From: Salaquimonas sp041736675
Lineage (GTDB): Bacteria > Pseudomonadota > Alphaproteobacteria > Rhizobiales > Rhizobiaceae
NCBI GenBank assembly: GCA_041736675.1
Contig: JBGSTD010000028.1
Coordinates: 1 to 22,096, forward strand
Direction: 5' to 3'
Length of the DNA: 22,096 bases
Both the position numbers and the translations under genes were made by a program. The notes below the pieces were generated by a model that was not told the DNA's origin, did no database searches, and worked only from the letters and a program-made list of their open reading frames with translations. Positions 1 to 8,341 of the stretch are shown here, piece after piece. Position 1 is the stretch's first letter; each line of letters starts with the position of its first letter.

Positions 1-1192
1 CGGAGTTGGCATAGTCCGAATTGATCACCAGCTCCGGCCCGCTCCCCACATTGATGCGTTTGGCAATTATGGCTGTCCACTTGGACAATTGCCCGACGCG
101 GCTTGCCTTGTCGATAAAGAGCGTACCCTGCGGCAGATAGATTGTTCCTTCGAAACGCTCCGCATCCTTGCTTCTGATCGTGAAAACACGATCCGGCGCG
201 GAATTGCGGTCTTCGAAAAACAATATGCCGGACAATTCACCGGTCTTGGGCGCTGAAAGGCTTGCCTGCGTTGAAACACCAAAGTCGAAAACTGCCGCAG
301 CTCCGGTAAAATAAAAACCGACATGGGTTCCACTAATCGTTGAGTTACCCTGAATGGCAAGCGGGCCATCCTTGACGACATAGTTGCCCGGCTCGAGTTC
401 CAGCGTTGCCGAGCCGCTGACGGAAATACCGCCGCAATAAACTCCCGGTTTCAAGGTACCAGTGCCATTGTTGAGGGAATAATCCTTGAAATCACAAACA
501 CCGGAGGCCAATCCGATGCGGTCTGCCAAAGGATCTGCTATCGGCGGGGTATCGGTAACGGGTAGCGGCGAATAGTCATGGTCATTGCCGGAGTATCCCC
601 CGGATGAATAAATCGCTTCTCCAGTGAACGCGGAACCATCTGCAACACTGAGCGCTGTTGTAGAAACAGAGTTTGAAAAAATCGCGCACTGATTTGCCGT
701 CACACTGGATTTTTTTCCAACACTTACAGTGCCGTTTGATGCTGTATCGAGGCCAAGGACGCAAATGTTTGAGCGCATTCCGGCAAATCCGGCTTTCGCG
801 TTGACGACGATTGGCAAAGCCTGCTTGTAAACATGGTGAATGAAAAAGGGTTCCCAAACATAGGAAGCTGTTACTTCGACATCAGAACCGTTTTCGGAAC
901 GTAATACGGTGACCGTCAGCGTTTCCTTGTTGGTAACAGGAAACTGGGCTGAGGCAAAATTTTCTGCAATTGATTGGACATCGAGATTTTTGGAGTTCGC
1001 CACAGCCATTTCCTTGACCACGGCAAGGGCAGAACTGTCGACAACTTCCTGCAGTTTTGAGCGTTGCTGGTTGAGCGAGACATAATCAGTTGCAATAGCG
1101 ATCGTGCCAAACAATGGCACAGCAGCAATTGCGATGGTCAGCGCAAAATTGCCCGATTCAGATCGTCCAAAATTTTTAAGACAACGCATCAT
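1..1192 (-). CDS. TadG-like pilus assembly protein (3' end outside window)
   Basis: About 397 residues are open without a stop from ATG 1192 (or ATG 1189) to the left edge, so the C-terminus is missing. Residues 10-35 give the TadE/TadG signature: a short basic head, the E-S-G-N-F motif, then one hydrophobic helix (ALTIAIAAVPLFGTIAIA) and TDYVSLNQQR. This is the type IV-like prepilin helix of Flp/Tad pilus proteins, which should anchor the protein in the inner membrane with the rest in the periplasm. The visible remainder is rich in Gly, Ser, Thr and short beta-like repeats (roughly residues 220-390), as in TadG-related proteins with beta-helix-like tails; I see no von Willebrand A motif. No other tad gene is in view. 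The ribosome site is weak. Family is known; the precise role in pilus secretion is inferred. Confidence 0.8.
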   Translation of the reverse strand, partial: MMRCLKNFGRSESGNFALTIAIAAVPLFGTIAIATDYVSLNQQRSKLQEVVDSSALAVVKEMAVANSKNLDVQSIAENFASAQFPVTNKETLTVTVLRSENGSDVEVTASYVWEPFFIHHVYKQALPIVVNAKAGFAGMRSNICVLGLDTASNGTVSVGKKSSVTANQCAIFSNSVSTTALSVADGSAFTGEAIYSSGGYSGNDHDYSPLPVTDTPPIADPLADRIGLASGVCDFKDYSLNNGTGTLKPGVYCGGISVSGSATLELEPGNYVVKDGPLAIQGNSTISGTHVGFYFTGAAAVFDFGVSTQASLSAPKTGELSGILFFEDRNSAPDRVFTIRSKDAERFEGTIYLPQGTLFIDKASRVGQLSKWTAIIAKRINVGSGPELVINSDYANS

Positions 1193-1389
1193 GTCATATT
1201 TTCAATACTTGTTTTTCCGCGTGAAAGCGGGGTTGTCCCTTGTTGTTCTTTAAACAAGACCGAGTATTACCAAACTAGATAAACAATTCCCTAAACGCGG
1301 AAGGTGTATCGGGAATTATTTCGCGTAATATGAATAGAGTCTTAATCCTGACCCAGAAAAGGCGTTCTGCAAACATTGCTGTGAAGTCC

Positions 1390-1420
1390 CATGCGGCGGG
1401 TTGCTAGAAAAATCCGCATG
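1390..1420. repeat. Inverted repeat upstream of fabI
   Basis: CATGCGG at 1390-1396 is repeated inverted as CCGCATG at 1414-1420, with a 17-base spacer, ending about 48 bases before the fabI start. It could be an operator or a 5' leader hairpin. No T-run follows, so it does not look like a terminator. Function unknown. Confidence 0.35.
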
Positions 1421-1467
1421 TGCCATATCCCAACACAAATCATTCACTGTTTTATCGGAGTTTTTCC

Positions 1468-2301
1468 ATGTCTGAAGTTAAGGGCGCCTCAAATGGTTTG
1501 ATGGCCGGAAAACGCGGCATAATTCTTGGCCTTGCCAACAAGCGCTCCATCGCCTGGGGAATTGCCAAGTCCCTCGCTGACGCCGGCGCTGAAATTGCCC
1601 TTACCTATCAGGGGGAAGCCATTCAAAAGCGCGTAGAACCGCTGGCTGAGGAACTGGGTGCCCATGTTGTCGGCCATTGCGATGTCACAGATGAAGCAAG
1701 CATGGATGCGGTTTTTGCTGATCTTGAAAAACGCTGGGGCAAAATCGACTTCATGGTTCACGCGATCGGATTTTCCGACAAGAACGAACTCACCGGACGC
1801 TATGTGGACACAAGTCCTGCAAACTTCCGCATGTCGATGGACATATCCGTCTATTCATTCACCGCTCTCGCCCAACGCGCCGAGAAACTGATGAGCGATG
1901 GCGGCTCGATGCTGACGCTGACCTACTATGGCGCGGAAAAAGTAATGCCGCACTACAATGTAATGGGTGTTGCCAAAGCTGCGCTTGAAGCATCGGTGCG
2001 TTATCTCGCCGTTGACCTTGGCAAGCAGAATATCCGCGTCAACGCAATTTCAGCCGGCCCGATCAAGACCCTTGCCGCATCGGGTATCGGTGATTTCAGG
2101 TATATCCTGAAATGGAATGAATACAATTCACCGCTCAAGCGCACCACCACCATCGAGGAAGTCGGCGATTCTGCCCTGTTCCTCTTGTGTGACCTTGGCC
2201 GCGGCACCACCGGCGAGGTTCTCCATGTTGACTCCGGCTATCATGTGGTGGGCATGAAAGCAGTCGATGCACCGGACATTTCAGTTATCAAGGACGAGTA
2301 G
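1468..2301 (+). CDS. fabI: Enoyl-[acyl-carrier-protein] reductase [NADH]
   Basis: A 277-residue protein that reduces trans-2-enoyl-ACP with NADH in the last step of each fatty acid elongation cycle, in the cytoplasm; the family is the target of triclosan and isoniazid-type inhibitors. The nucleotide-binding loop reads GLANKRSIAWG (residues 21-31), typical of FabI rather than ordinary short-chain dehydrogenases. The catalytic pair is Tyr163 and Lys170 (Y-x6-K), seven residues later than Tyr156/Lys163 of E. coli FabI, and SAGPIKTLAASGI (195-207) is the usual substrate-loop region. The start at 1468 is preferred over an upstream in-frame ATG at 1420 because a GGAG box (1457-1460) sits 7 bases before it and the homologous N-terminus begins there. 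The following phosphatase gene overlaps or abuts its end. Confidence 0.95.
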   Translation: MSEVKGASNGLMAGKRGIILGLANKRSIAWGIAKSLADAGAEIALTYQGEAIQKRVEPLAEELGAHVVGHCDVTDEASMDAVFADLEKRWGKIDFMVHAIGFSDKNELTGRYVDTSPANFRMSMDISVYSFTALAQRAEKLMSDGGSMLTLTYYGAEKVMPHYNVMGVAKAALEASVRYLAVDLGKQNIRVNAISAGPIKTLAASGIGDFRYILKWNEYNSPLKRTTTIEEVGDSALFLLCDLGRGTTGEVLHVDSGYHVVGMKAVDAPDISVIKDE

Positions 2302-2902
2302 TATTTCCCCTGATCGACCAACACCGCCTGAGTTGTTTTATGTCAGGCATGGCCTTACCGACTGGAACGCAGAAATGCGTTTTCAGGGCAGGCGCGATAT
2401 ACCCCTCAATGAAATTGGCCGGGCTCAGGCAAAGCGCAACGGTCTCGCGCTGAAGCCATTCGCTGAAAAGCTTGCCGCATTCGATTTTGTCTGCAGCCCG
2501 ATGTTGCGTACCCGCGAAACGATGGAAATCATCAGGGCGGAATTGGGGTTTGATCCGTCGGGCTACCGGATTGAGGAAAGATTGATCGAATCTGCCTATG
2601 GCGACCTTGAGGGGATGACCATCATGGCGCTGAAAAGCAACTACCGCCCGATATATGACCTGCGCAAAAGGGATCGCTGGAACTTTCAGCCGCCAAACGG
2701 CGAAAGTTTGAAAATGACGCTGGAACGCATTCGCCCGGTGATCGAAGAGCTGTCGCAGCCGACTTTCATGGTTGCCCATGGCGCAGTTGGCAGAACTGTC
2801 CGCAAGCTGATGATCGAGCTTTCAATAGAAGAAGCGGGCTGGTTCGAATTTCCCCAGGACCAGGTATTTCGGTTCATCGACGGAAAAGAAGAGCTGATTT
2901 AA
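2267..2902 (+). CDS. Histidine phosphatase family protein (phosphoglycerate mutase-like)
   Basis: A protein of up to 211 residues of the RHG superfamily. The phospho-accepting histidine lies in FYVRHGLTDWN (about residues 24-34), followed by a SPMLRTRET block, the proton-donor region ERLIESAYGDLEGM, and the second conserved histidine in VAHGAVGR. These are cytosolic phosphomonoesterases or mutases acting through a phosphohistidine. The substrate cannot be told from sequence, so gpm is not assigned. The start is uncertain: ATG 2267 overlaps fabI by 35 bases, while an AAGGACGAG sequence (2290-2298) before an ATT codon at 2303, or TTG 2333 right at the domain, would give shorter proteins. Placement after fabI on the same strand implies co-transcription. 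Confidence 0.85.
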   Translation: MHRTFQLSRTSSISPDRPTPPELFYVRHGLTDWNAEMRFQGRRDIPLNEIGRAQAKRNGLALKPFAEKLAAFDFVCSPMLRTRETMEIIRAELGFDPSGYRIEERLIESAYGDLEGMTIMALKSNYRPIYDLRKRDRWNFQPPNGESLKMTLERIRPVIEELSQPTFMVAHGAVGRTVRKLMIELSIEEAGWFEFPQDQVFRFIDGKEELI

Positions 2903-2967
2903 CATCGGCATCTATCACTTGAAAATTTTAAGGGCATCGGTCGCCTCATTCCATTTTCCAAGCACCA

Positions 2968-2996
2968 TTGACCGGGCAGATTACAATCCATAAAAC
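2968..2996 (+). promoter_or_regulatory. Possible sigma-70-type promoter for aroC
   Basis: TTGACC (2968-2973) and TAAAAC (2991-2996) are separated by exactly 17 bases in the gap between the phosphatase gene and aroC, 58 bases before the aroC start. The spacing and -35 are good and the -10 is moderate. This is sequence resemblance only. Confidence 0.35.
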
Positions 2997-3054
2997 GGAT
3001 GCAATTCCTTAACGGGTCCGCTCGATGCGAACCGCAAGAAACGCAGATTAGATC

Positions 3055-4152
3055 ATGTCCTACAATACTTTCGGCCATATGTTTCGAGTTACCACCTGGG
3101 GCGAGAGCCACGGCGCGGGCATAGGCTGTGTCATAGACGGCTGCCCTCCGGGTATCCGTTTCACACTGGCAGACATTCAGGCTGATCTTGACCGGCGAAA
3201 ACCGGGTCAGTCACGCCACACCACCCAGCGCCAGGAAGCTGATGAGGTCAACATTCTTTCAGGCTACCTGCCGTCGGAGGAAGACCCCGAGATATTGGTC
3301 ACCACCGGAACGCCGATTTCGCTGGCAATCTGGAATACCGACCAGCGATCAAAGGATTACTCCGAGATCAAGGACCGTTATCGCCCCGGCCATGCGGATT
3401 TCACCTATGACACCAAATACGGGATCAGGGATTATCGCGGCGGCGGTCGTTCATCTGCACGCGAAACAGCGGCCCGTGTCGCAGCAGGCGCGATTGCGCG
3501 CAAGATAGTGCCCGGACTTGAGGTTCGTGCCGCGCTTGTTCAAATCGGCACTAAAAAGATTGATCGCGCCAACTGGAACTGGGAAGAGGTTCGCAACAAT
3601 GACTTCTTTTGTCCCGATGCAAAGACGGCTGAAGTCTGGGACACTTATCTTGATGAAATCCGCAAAGGACACAACTCGGTTGGTGCAGTCATAGAGGTTG
3701 TTGCCAGCGGGGTTCCGGCCGGCATAGGAGCGCCGGTATATGCCAAGCTGGACCAGGACATTTGTTCCGGCCTGATGTCGATCAATGCTGTCAAGGGCGT
3801 CGAGATCGGAAACGGATTTGGTGCGGCCGAAATTACCGGCGTTGAAAATGCCGACGAAATGCGCATGGGCAATGATGGCCGGATTCAGTTTCTGTCGAAC
3901 AATGCCGGCGGCATTCTCGGCGGCATTGCCACAGGCCAGGAAGTCGTTGCACGATTTGCCATCAAGCCGACTTCCTCGATCCTGACCCCTGTGAGAAGTG
4001 TTACATCCAAGGGAGAAGAGGTTGAGGTGCGCACCAAGGGCCGTCATGACCCGTGTGTCGGGATCAGGGCAGTGCCGATTGGCGAGGCCATGGTAGCATG
4101 TGCCATTGCGGACCATTATCTGATGCATCGCGGCCAAACCGGGCGCGTTTGA
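3055..4152 (+). CDS. aroC: Chorismate synthase
   Basis: A 365-residue enzyme, the usual length, that converts 5-enolpyruvylshikimate-3-phosphate to chorismate, the last step of the shikimate pathway, using reduced FMN. All three family signatures are present: GESHGAGIGCVIDGCPPG near the N-terminus (from residue 16), the central RPGHADFTYDTKYG followed by RGGGRSSARET, and the C-terminal GGILGGIATGQ and GRHDPCVG blocks. The start follows the conserved N-terminus MSYNTFGHMFRVTTWGESHG; the ribosome site is poor (A-rich). ribB follows 42 bases downstream. The flavin dependence of AroC and the riboflavin role of RibB make a plausible functional link, but that is inference. Confidence 0.96.
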   Translation: MSYNTFGHMFRVTTWGESHGAGIGCVIDGCPPGIRFTLADIQADLDRRKPGQSRHTTQRQEADEVNILSGYLPSEEDPEILVTTGTPISLAIWNTDQRSKDYSEIKDRYRPGHADFTYDTKYGIRDYRGGGRSSARETAARVAAGAIARKIVPGLEVRAALVQIGTKKIDRANWNWEEVRNNDFFCPDAKTAEVWDTYLDEIRKGHNSVGAVIEVVASGVPAGIGAPVYAKLDQDICSGLMSINAVKGVEIGNGFGAAEITGVENADEMRMGNDGRIQFLSNNAGGILGGIATGQEVVARFAIKPTSSILTPVRSVTSKGEEVEVRTKGRHDPCVGIRAVPIGEAMVACAIADHYLMHRGQTGRV

Positions 4153-4194
4153 TCCGTTTCATTTTAACAATAACGACCCTGGAAAGTATGGATT

Positions 4195-5304
4195 ATGAGT
4201 TTTGATCAGGCCAAAGTTGCCGAAGCCTTGAGAGCGTTCGAAGCAGGCGAGATTGTTGTTGTAACCGATGATGATGATCGCGAGAATGAAGGCGATCTGA
4301 TCGTTGCCGCTGTCCATTGCACCGCCGAAAAAATGGCGTTCATCATCAGGCACACCAGCGGAATTGTCTGCGCCCCGATGACGCTGTCGGAAGCGCGCCG
4401 CCTCAATCTAGGTCCCATGGTTGCCGAAAATGATGCGCCGCATGCCACTGCGTTTACGGTTTCAGTGGATTATCGCCATGATACAACCACCGGCATCTCG
4501 GCAGAAGAGCGCACTTCAACTTGCCGTGCGCTGGCAAATCCCAATTCCGGCGCAGGCGATTTTGTGCGTCCGGGGCATGTGTTTCCGCTGGTTGCAAAAG
4601 AGGGCGGCGTATTGATGCGTTCCGGACATACGGAAGCAGCCGTCGACCTTTGCAGATTGTGCAAACTTCCGCCCGTCGGCGTGATATCCGAACTGATGAA
4701 TGAAGACGGAACCGTCACTCGCGGCGATCAGGTGACGGAATTTGCAAAGAAGCACAATCTGAAAAAAGTATCCGTTGCAGATCTGATCGCATACCGTCAG
4801 CGCCAGGAAAGCCTCGTCAATCGTATCGAGACACAAGAGGTTGAAACTTTTGGCGGCAAAGCGCTTGCCCATACTTACAGCACCAGGTGGGACCCGATGC
4901 ACCATCTGGCAATTGTTTATGGCGACATTCGCGATGGCAAGGATGTGCCTGTGCGGTTGCAGATTGAATCGGTGATTGACGATGTGTTTGGCCACGGCGA
5001 AATGCTGCGGGATACAATGCGCGAGTTTGGTAAGCAGAACCGGGGGGTGGTCGTGTATCTGCGCGAAGGGTCTGTAGGAGTGGTGCAAAAACCGCACGAT
5101 GACCCCGCCAAAATCACTGGCCACTCCGAAGACCATGGCACTGCCAAAAGCCGCAGGGAAGAATGGCTGGAAATTGGTCTTGGGGCACAAATACTGCGTG
5201 ATCTGGGAATCCAGTCCATTATCCTCCTGGCCTCACGCGAACGTCACTATGTCGGCCTTGAAGGTTTTGGTATAAAAATCAGCAAAACGCAGATTCGGGG
5301 ATAG
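4195..5304 (+). CDS. ribB: 3,4-dihydroxy-2-butanone 4-phosphate synthase with a degenerate GTP cyclohydrolase II-like C-terminal domain
   Basis: A 369-residue, two-domain protein of riboflavin synthesis. Residues 1-205 form the DHBP synthase, which makes the four-carbon unit from ribulose 5-phosphate. The acidic metal-binding loop DDDDRENEGD is at 25-34 and the RSGHTEAAVDL motif at 142-152. Residues 215-369 resemble GTP cyclohydrolase II (VFGHGEMLRDT, GVVVYLREGSVG, LGAQILRDLGI, LEGFGI), but no cysteine occurs after residue 156. The three zinc-ligand cysteines of active RibA are therefore absent, and the tail is unlikely to open GTP. This hybrid type is known from other proteobacteria, and a separate ribA would be needed elsewhere in the genome. 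The FG-GAP gene starts 8 bases after its stop. Confidence 0.93.
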   Translation: MSFDQAKVAEALRAFEAGEIVVVTDDDDRENEGDLIVAAVHCTAEKMAFIIRHTSGIVCAPMTLSEARRLNLGPMVAENDAPHATAFTVSVDYRHDTTTGISAEERTSTCRALANPNSGAGDFVRPGHVFPLVAKEGGVLMRSGHTEAAVDLCRLCKLPPVGVISELMNEDGTVTRGDQVTEFAKKHNLKKVSVADLIAYRQRQESLVNRIETQEVETFGGKALAHTYSTRWDPMHHLAIVYGDIRDGKDVPVRLQIESVIDDVFGHGEMLRDTMREFGKQNRGVVVYLREGSVGVVQKPHDDPAKITGHSEDHGTAKSRREEWLEIGLGAQILRDLGIQSIILLASRERHYVGLEGFGIKISKTQIRG

Positions 5305-5312
5305 ATTGGCTT

Positions 5313-6233
5313 ATGGGCTTTCGTGTGAAACTTGCCGGTATTGTGCTGGTAGCATGTGCATCCGCATTTGGCGCGCAGCCCGCTTTGGCACAAGACACCT
5401 GGCAATTGACAAAGCTTGATGCCGGGCAATATCCCAAGGAGATCGTCATCGAAGAGCGGGCCCGGACCAAGGGGGAGCTGCCGGACGGTTTGGTTGCAAC
5501 TTCCGAAGGCGGCGATATCGTTGCCGCGTGGTACGGCGATCCAACCAAACGATACAGACATGCAATTCTGGGCGATGGTATCGAGGCAGGATCCCTTTAT
5601 GCGCGGACGCGCGAGGGGATCAACCTGAAAGTCAAATTGCCCAATGCCGAAGTCTTTGAAGACCGTGCACCCCGTCTGGCAGATCTTGACGGAGATGGTA
5701 CCATCGAGATCATCACGATACGATCGTCTGTTACCAAGGGTGCCTCGCTGACCATCTATGGCATCAATGGCCTGCGTTTATCGGAGAAAGCCACGACGGG
5801 TTTTATCGGACAATCAAAACGCTGGCTCAATGTTGCAGGTATTGCACCGTTTCTGGGAACAAAATTCAACGAGATTGCCTATGTTGTGACCCCGCACATT
5901 GGCGGCACACTTTATTTTTCCCGCTATGAAAACGGTAAACTCACGAATATCAGTGCGGCGACCAATTTTTCCAACCATGTAATCAGTAGCCGTGAGATGC
6001 GCTTGTCCGCAGTAATGGATATCAATGGCGACAATTGGCCTGATATTGCGGCTCCTTCGGCAGACCGGGCAATGCTGCGGATAATGGGGTTCAACCGCCA
6101 GAAAAAACTGGGCGAAAGGGCAAATGTGGCTCTGCCCTCCCCGATTGACAAGGCTATTGCGATTGAAAATGGCGATAAAAAGGGTTTTGTTGTAGGACTG
6201 GAAAACGGTGAGGTTTATCTGGTACATCCTTAA
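5313..6233 (+). CDS. Exported FG-GAP/VCBS-repeat protein of unknown function
   Basis: A 306-residue protein with a clear Sec signal peptide: basic MGFRVK, a hydrophobic core, and a likely cleavage site after ALA (about residue 26). The mature part looks like a beta-propeller of FG-GAP type: LADLDGDGTIEIITI around residue 126 and VMDINGDNWPDIAAP around residue 235 are calcium-loop-like Asp-rich repeats with Ile/Val strands between them. It should be periplasmic or secreted. Its start lies 8 bases after the ribB stop, so the two are probably co-transcribed. I recall this gene next to ribB in other rhizobia, but no function is established. There is no cysteine in the mature part beyond what is trivial, and no enzyme motif is seen. 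Confidence 0.8.
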   Translation: MGFRVKLAGIVLVACASAFGAQPALAQDTWQLTKLDAGQYPKEIVIEERARTKGELPDGLVATSEGGDIVAAWYGDPTKRYRHAILGDGIEAGSLYARTREGINLKVKLPNAEVFEDRAPRLADLDGDGTIEIITIRSSVTKGASLTIYGINGLRLSEKATTGFIGQSKRWLNVAGIAPFLGTKFNEIAYVVTPHIGGTLYFSRYENGKLTNISAATNFSNHVISSREMRLSAVMDINGDNWPDIAAPSADRAMLRIMGFNRQKKLGERANVALPSPIDKAIAIENGDKKGFVVGLENGEVYLVHP

Positions 6234-6362
6234 AGACTGGCCTAAGGTCGGGCTTCGACTGATCCGGTGCCGGAACAATCTCTACAAACCTAATTCGGAC
6301 AAAATTGAGGGTAAACATCCTCGCAGATTGACTCCCCGCAAAAATTGCCCACTGATACCATC

Positions 6363-7289
6363 ATGACAACCCATCTTTATCACCATCCCGTTTGCCTCGA
6401 ACATGTGAATGCGCCGGGCCATCCCGAACGGCCAGACAGGCTGCGTGCCATCGAAGCCGCACTTGCCGACCCGCGTTATGATGACCTCATTCGTATCGAG
6501 GCCCCGGAGGCGGACACAGAATATTTCAGTCTCGTGCATCCTGAAAAGCATGTGCAACGGATGGAAAGCATCATACCGCAGGAGGGCCTTGTGCGGGTGG
6601 ATGCGGATACCTCTGCCTCACCGCAAACATGGAATGCGGTAAAGCGTGCCGTAGGCGCTGCCGTTGCCGGTGTTGACGATGTTTTCGAACAGCGCGCAGA
6701 CAATGTTTTCGCGTCGGTTCGCCCGCCCGGCCATCATGCCGAAAAAACAACCGCGATGGGTTTCTGCCTGATCAATTCAGTTGCTGTCGCCGCCCGCTAT
6801 GCCCAGCAAAAATTTGGTGCCGAGCGTGTTGCGATCATCGATTTTGACGTTCATCACGGCAATGGTACGCAGGACATTTTTTATGATGATCCAAGTGTGC
6901 TTTTCGCTTCCTCGCATCAGATGCCGCTCTATCCGGGAACCGGTGCGTTGAATGAAACAGGTGTCAACAACATTTTCAATGCGCCGCTTCTCAGTGGCGA
7001 CGGTGGTTCAGCGTTCAAGGAGGCGTACAGGACCAGAATATTGCCGGCAGTTGACAACTTCGCACCTGATTTTATTCTCATTTCCGCAGGGTTCGATGCC
7101 CACCACCTTGATCCGCTGGCAGGCCTCAGACTTGTTGGTGAAGATTTTGATTGGGTGACAGGAAAACTGATGGATCTCGCCGCCAAACATTGTGACAACC
7201 GGGTTGTTAGCCTGCTTGAGGGCGGATATGATCTCGACGGTCTTGCAGAATCGGCATCAGCCCATATAAACCGTCTTATGGCCGGTTGA
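6363..7289 (+). CDS. Histone deacetylase family protein (acetylpolyamine amidohydrolase-like)
   Basis: A 308-residue zinc amidohydrolase of the arginase/deacetylase fold. In bacteria this family removes acetyl groups from polyamines, other small amines or lysine side chains; the substrate here is not known. The active-site elements are intact: RPPGHHAEK with His124-His125, zinc ligands Asp162 and His164 in IIDFDVHHGNGTQ, Asp245 in SAGFDAHHLDPL, and the catalytic Tyr289 in EGGYDL. ATG 6363 (MTTHLYHHPV) is chosen over an upstream in-frame TTG at 6345 because family members begin at this point; neither has a strong ribosome site. xseB lies downstream on the same strand, an arrangement common in rhizobia. 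Confidence 0.9.
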   Translation: MTTHLYHHPVCLEHVNAPGHPERPDRLRAIEAALADPRYDDLIRIEAPEADTEYFSLVHPEKHVQRMESIIPQEGLVRVDADTSASPQTWNAVKRAVGAAVAGVDDVFEQRADNVFASVRPPGHHAEKTTAMGFCLINSVAVAARYAQQKFGAERVAIIDFDVHHGNGTQDIFYDDPSVLFASSHQMPLYPGTGALNETGVNNIFNAPLLSGDGGSAFKEAYRTRILPAVDNFAPDFILISAGFDAHHLDPLAGLRLVGEDFDWVTGKLMDLAAKHCDNRVVSLLEGGYDLDGLAESASAHINRLMAG

Positions 7290-7358
7290 GTTTATGCGCC
7301 TGCCCTGCCTTACAAGTCTTTGATATTTGCCTCCCGATACAGACCAGTTGGATATACC

Positions 7359-7607
7359 ATGAGTGATCTTCAGACAGATATTTCAAAAATGAGCTTTGAG
7401 CAGGCGCTCGAGGAACTTGAAAAGATTGTTGGCAGCCTTGAAGGCGGTAATGTAGCTCTGGACCAGTCAATCAACCAGTATGAACGAGGCGAAGCGCTGC
7501 GTGCCCATTGCCAGAAACTGTTGGCCTCGGCAGAAGCAAAGGTCGAGAAAATACGCATTGGCGGCGATGGCAAGCCCGCCGGAACAGAAGCGCTCGATCC
7601 GGAATAG
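7359..7607 (+). CDS. xseB: Exodeoxyribonuclease VII small subunit
   Basis: An 82-residue protein, the normal size, which binds the large subunit XseA to form the nuclease that degrades single-stranded DNA into oligonucleotides. The family core MSFEQALEELEKIVGSLEGG (residues 11-30) is followed by LDQSINQYERGEALRAHCQK and a Lys/Glu-rich helix; the whole protein is a helical hairpin. ATG 7359 is chosen over an in-frame TTG at 7320, which would add 13 residues not found in the family. It follows the deacetylase gene by 69 bases. xseA is not in the window. In many rhizobia dxs follows directly; here it does not. Confidence 0.93.
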   Translation: MSDLQTDISKMSFEQALEELEKIVGSLEGGNVALDQSINQYERGEALRAHCQKLLASAEAKVEKIRIGGDGKPAGTEALDPE

Positions 7608-7629
7608 ACTTTCAATAAAGGCTGCCATT

Positions 7630-7657
7630 GATGAACAGGCTGCGATGAACAGGTTGT
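7630..7657. repeat. Short tandem repeat after xseB
   Basis: Two adjacent 14-base copies beginning GATGAACAGG (7630-7643 and 7644-7657), differing at 2 positions, in the 144-base gap between xseB and the SCO1 gene. Meaning unknown; possibly a trace of slippage or a binding site. Confidence 0.5.
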
Positions 7658-7751
7658 GATAATTGGTCTCAATGACAATCATGTTCAATGTTGTTATGGT
7701 TTGCCCAGAGCAAATTTTGTTTGATTTAGAACGCCAACACCCAGGGCAAAA

Positions 7752-8330
7752 ATGAATAACATCCGCATCCTCCTATGGGCAGTCGTTGTACTTGCCGGAA
7801 GCTACGCCGCCTATCTTGTTCTCAACAAGGTAACAACCGGCAGCGACATGAAACTCGGCGCGCCCTTTTCCCTACAGGCTACTAACGGAAAAACGCTTAC
7901 CGAAAAGGACATGTTGGGGCGCCCTCACCTTGTATTTTTTGGCTTCACACATTGCCCGGAAGTTTGTCCGACAACGCTTTACGAAATCACCGGATGGATG
8001 GAAAAGCTGGGCTCTGACGGTGACAGGCTTGACGCCTATTTTGTTTCCATTGATCCTGAGCGGGATACGGTTGATTTGCTGAAAAGTTATATCAGCCCGT
8101 TCGATGACAATATTCTTGGACTGACCGGTCCGCTGGACGAGGTCGACAAACTTGCCAAAGGATACCATGTCTATTACCAAAAAGTGCCGACAGAAAGCAA
8201 TGATTACACGATGGATCATACGGCCACGATCTACATGATGAAGGCGGACGGGTCGTTCATGGGAACAATTGCCTGGCAGGAAAACACGGATGTTGCCCTG
8301 GAAAAAATCCGGCGTCTGCTCAACAGCTGA
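7752..8330 (+). CDS. SCO1/SenC family copper chaperone for cytochrome c oxidase
   Basis: A 192-residue membrane-anchored thioredoxin-fold protein of the SCO family, which delivers copper to the CuA site of cytochrome oxidase or reduces its cysteines on the periplasmic side. Residues 5-24 form one transmembrane helix. The copper-binding CxxxC is Cys68 and Cys72 in FTHCPEVCPTTL, and the third ligand is His156 in MDHTATIYMM. The stretch VSIDPERDT (98-106) is also typical. A CAGGG sequence 7 bases before ATG 7752 serves as the ribosome site. It is followed 11 bases later by a tiny membrane protein gene, probably in the same transcript. No oxidase gene is nearby. Confidence 0.93.
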   Translation: MNNIRILLWAVVVLAGSYAAYLVLNKVTTGSDMKLGAPFSLQATNGKTLTEKDMLGRPHLVFFGFTHCPEVCPTTLYEITGWMEKLGSDGDRLDAYFVSIDPERDTVDLLKSYISPFDDNILGLTGPLDEVDKLAKGYHVYYQKVPTESNDYTMDHTATIYMMKADGSFMGTIAWQENTDVALEKIRRLLNS

Positions 8331-8341
8331 AAGAGAATGCT

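Noticed and set aside
2829..2850. tRNA T-loop-like GGTTCGAAT
   Set aside because: It lies inside the phosphatase coding sequence and no acceptor or anticodon stem can be built around it.
3451..4137. 228-residue minus-strand open frame inside aroC
   Set aside because: It is antisense to a full chorismate synthase with all motifs intact; its protein has no domain and no ribosome site.
4153..4194. FMN riboswitch before ribB
   Set aside because: The aroC-ribB gap is only 42 bases, too short for the element, and none of its conserved sequence is seen.
4516..5190. 224-residue minus-strand open frame inside ribB
   Set aside because: Antisense shadow of ribB, Cys/His-rich nonsense composition without family features.
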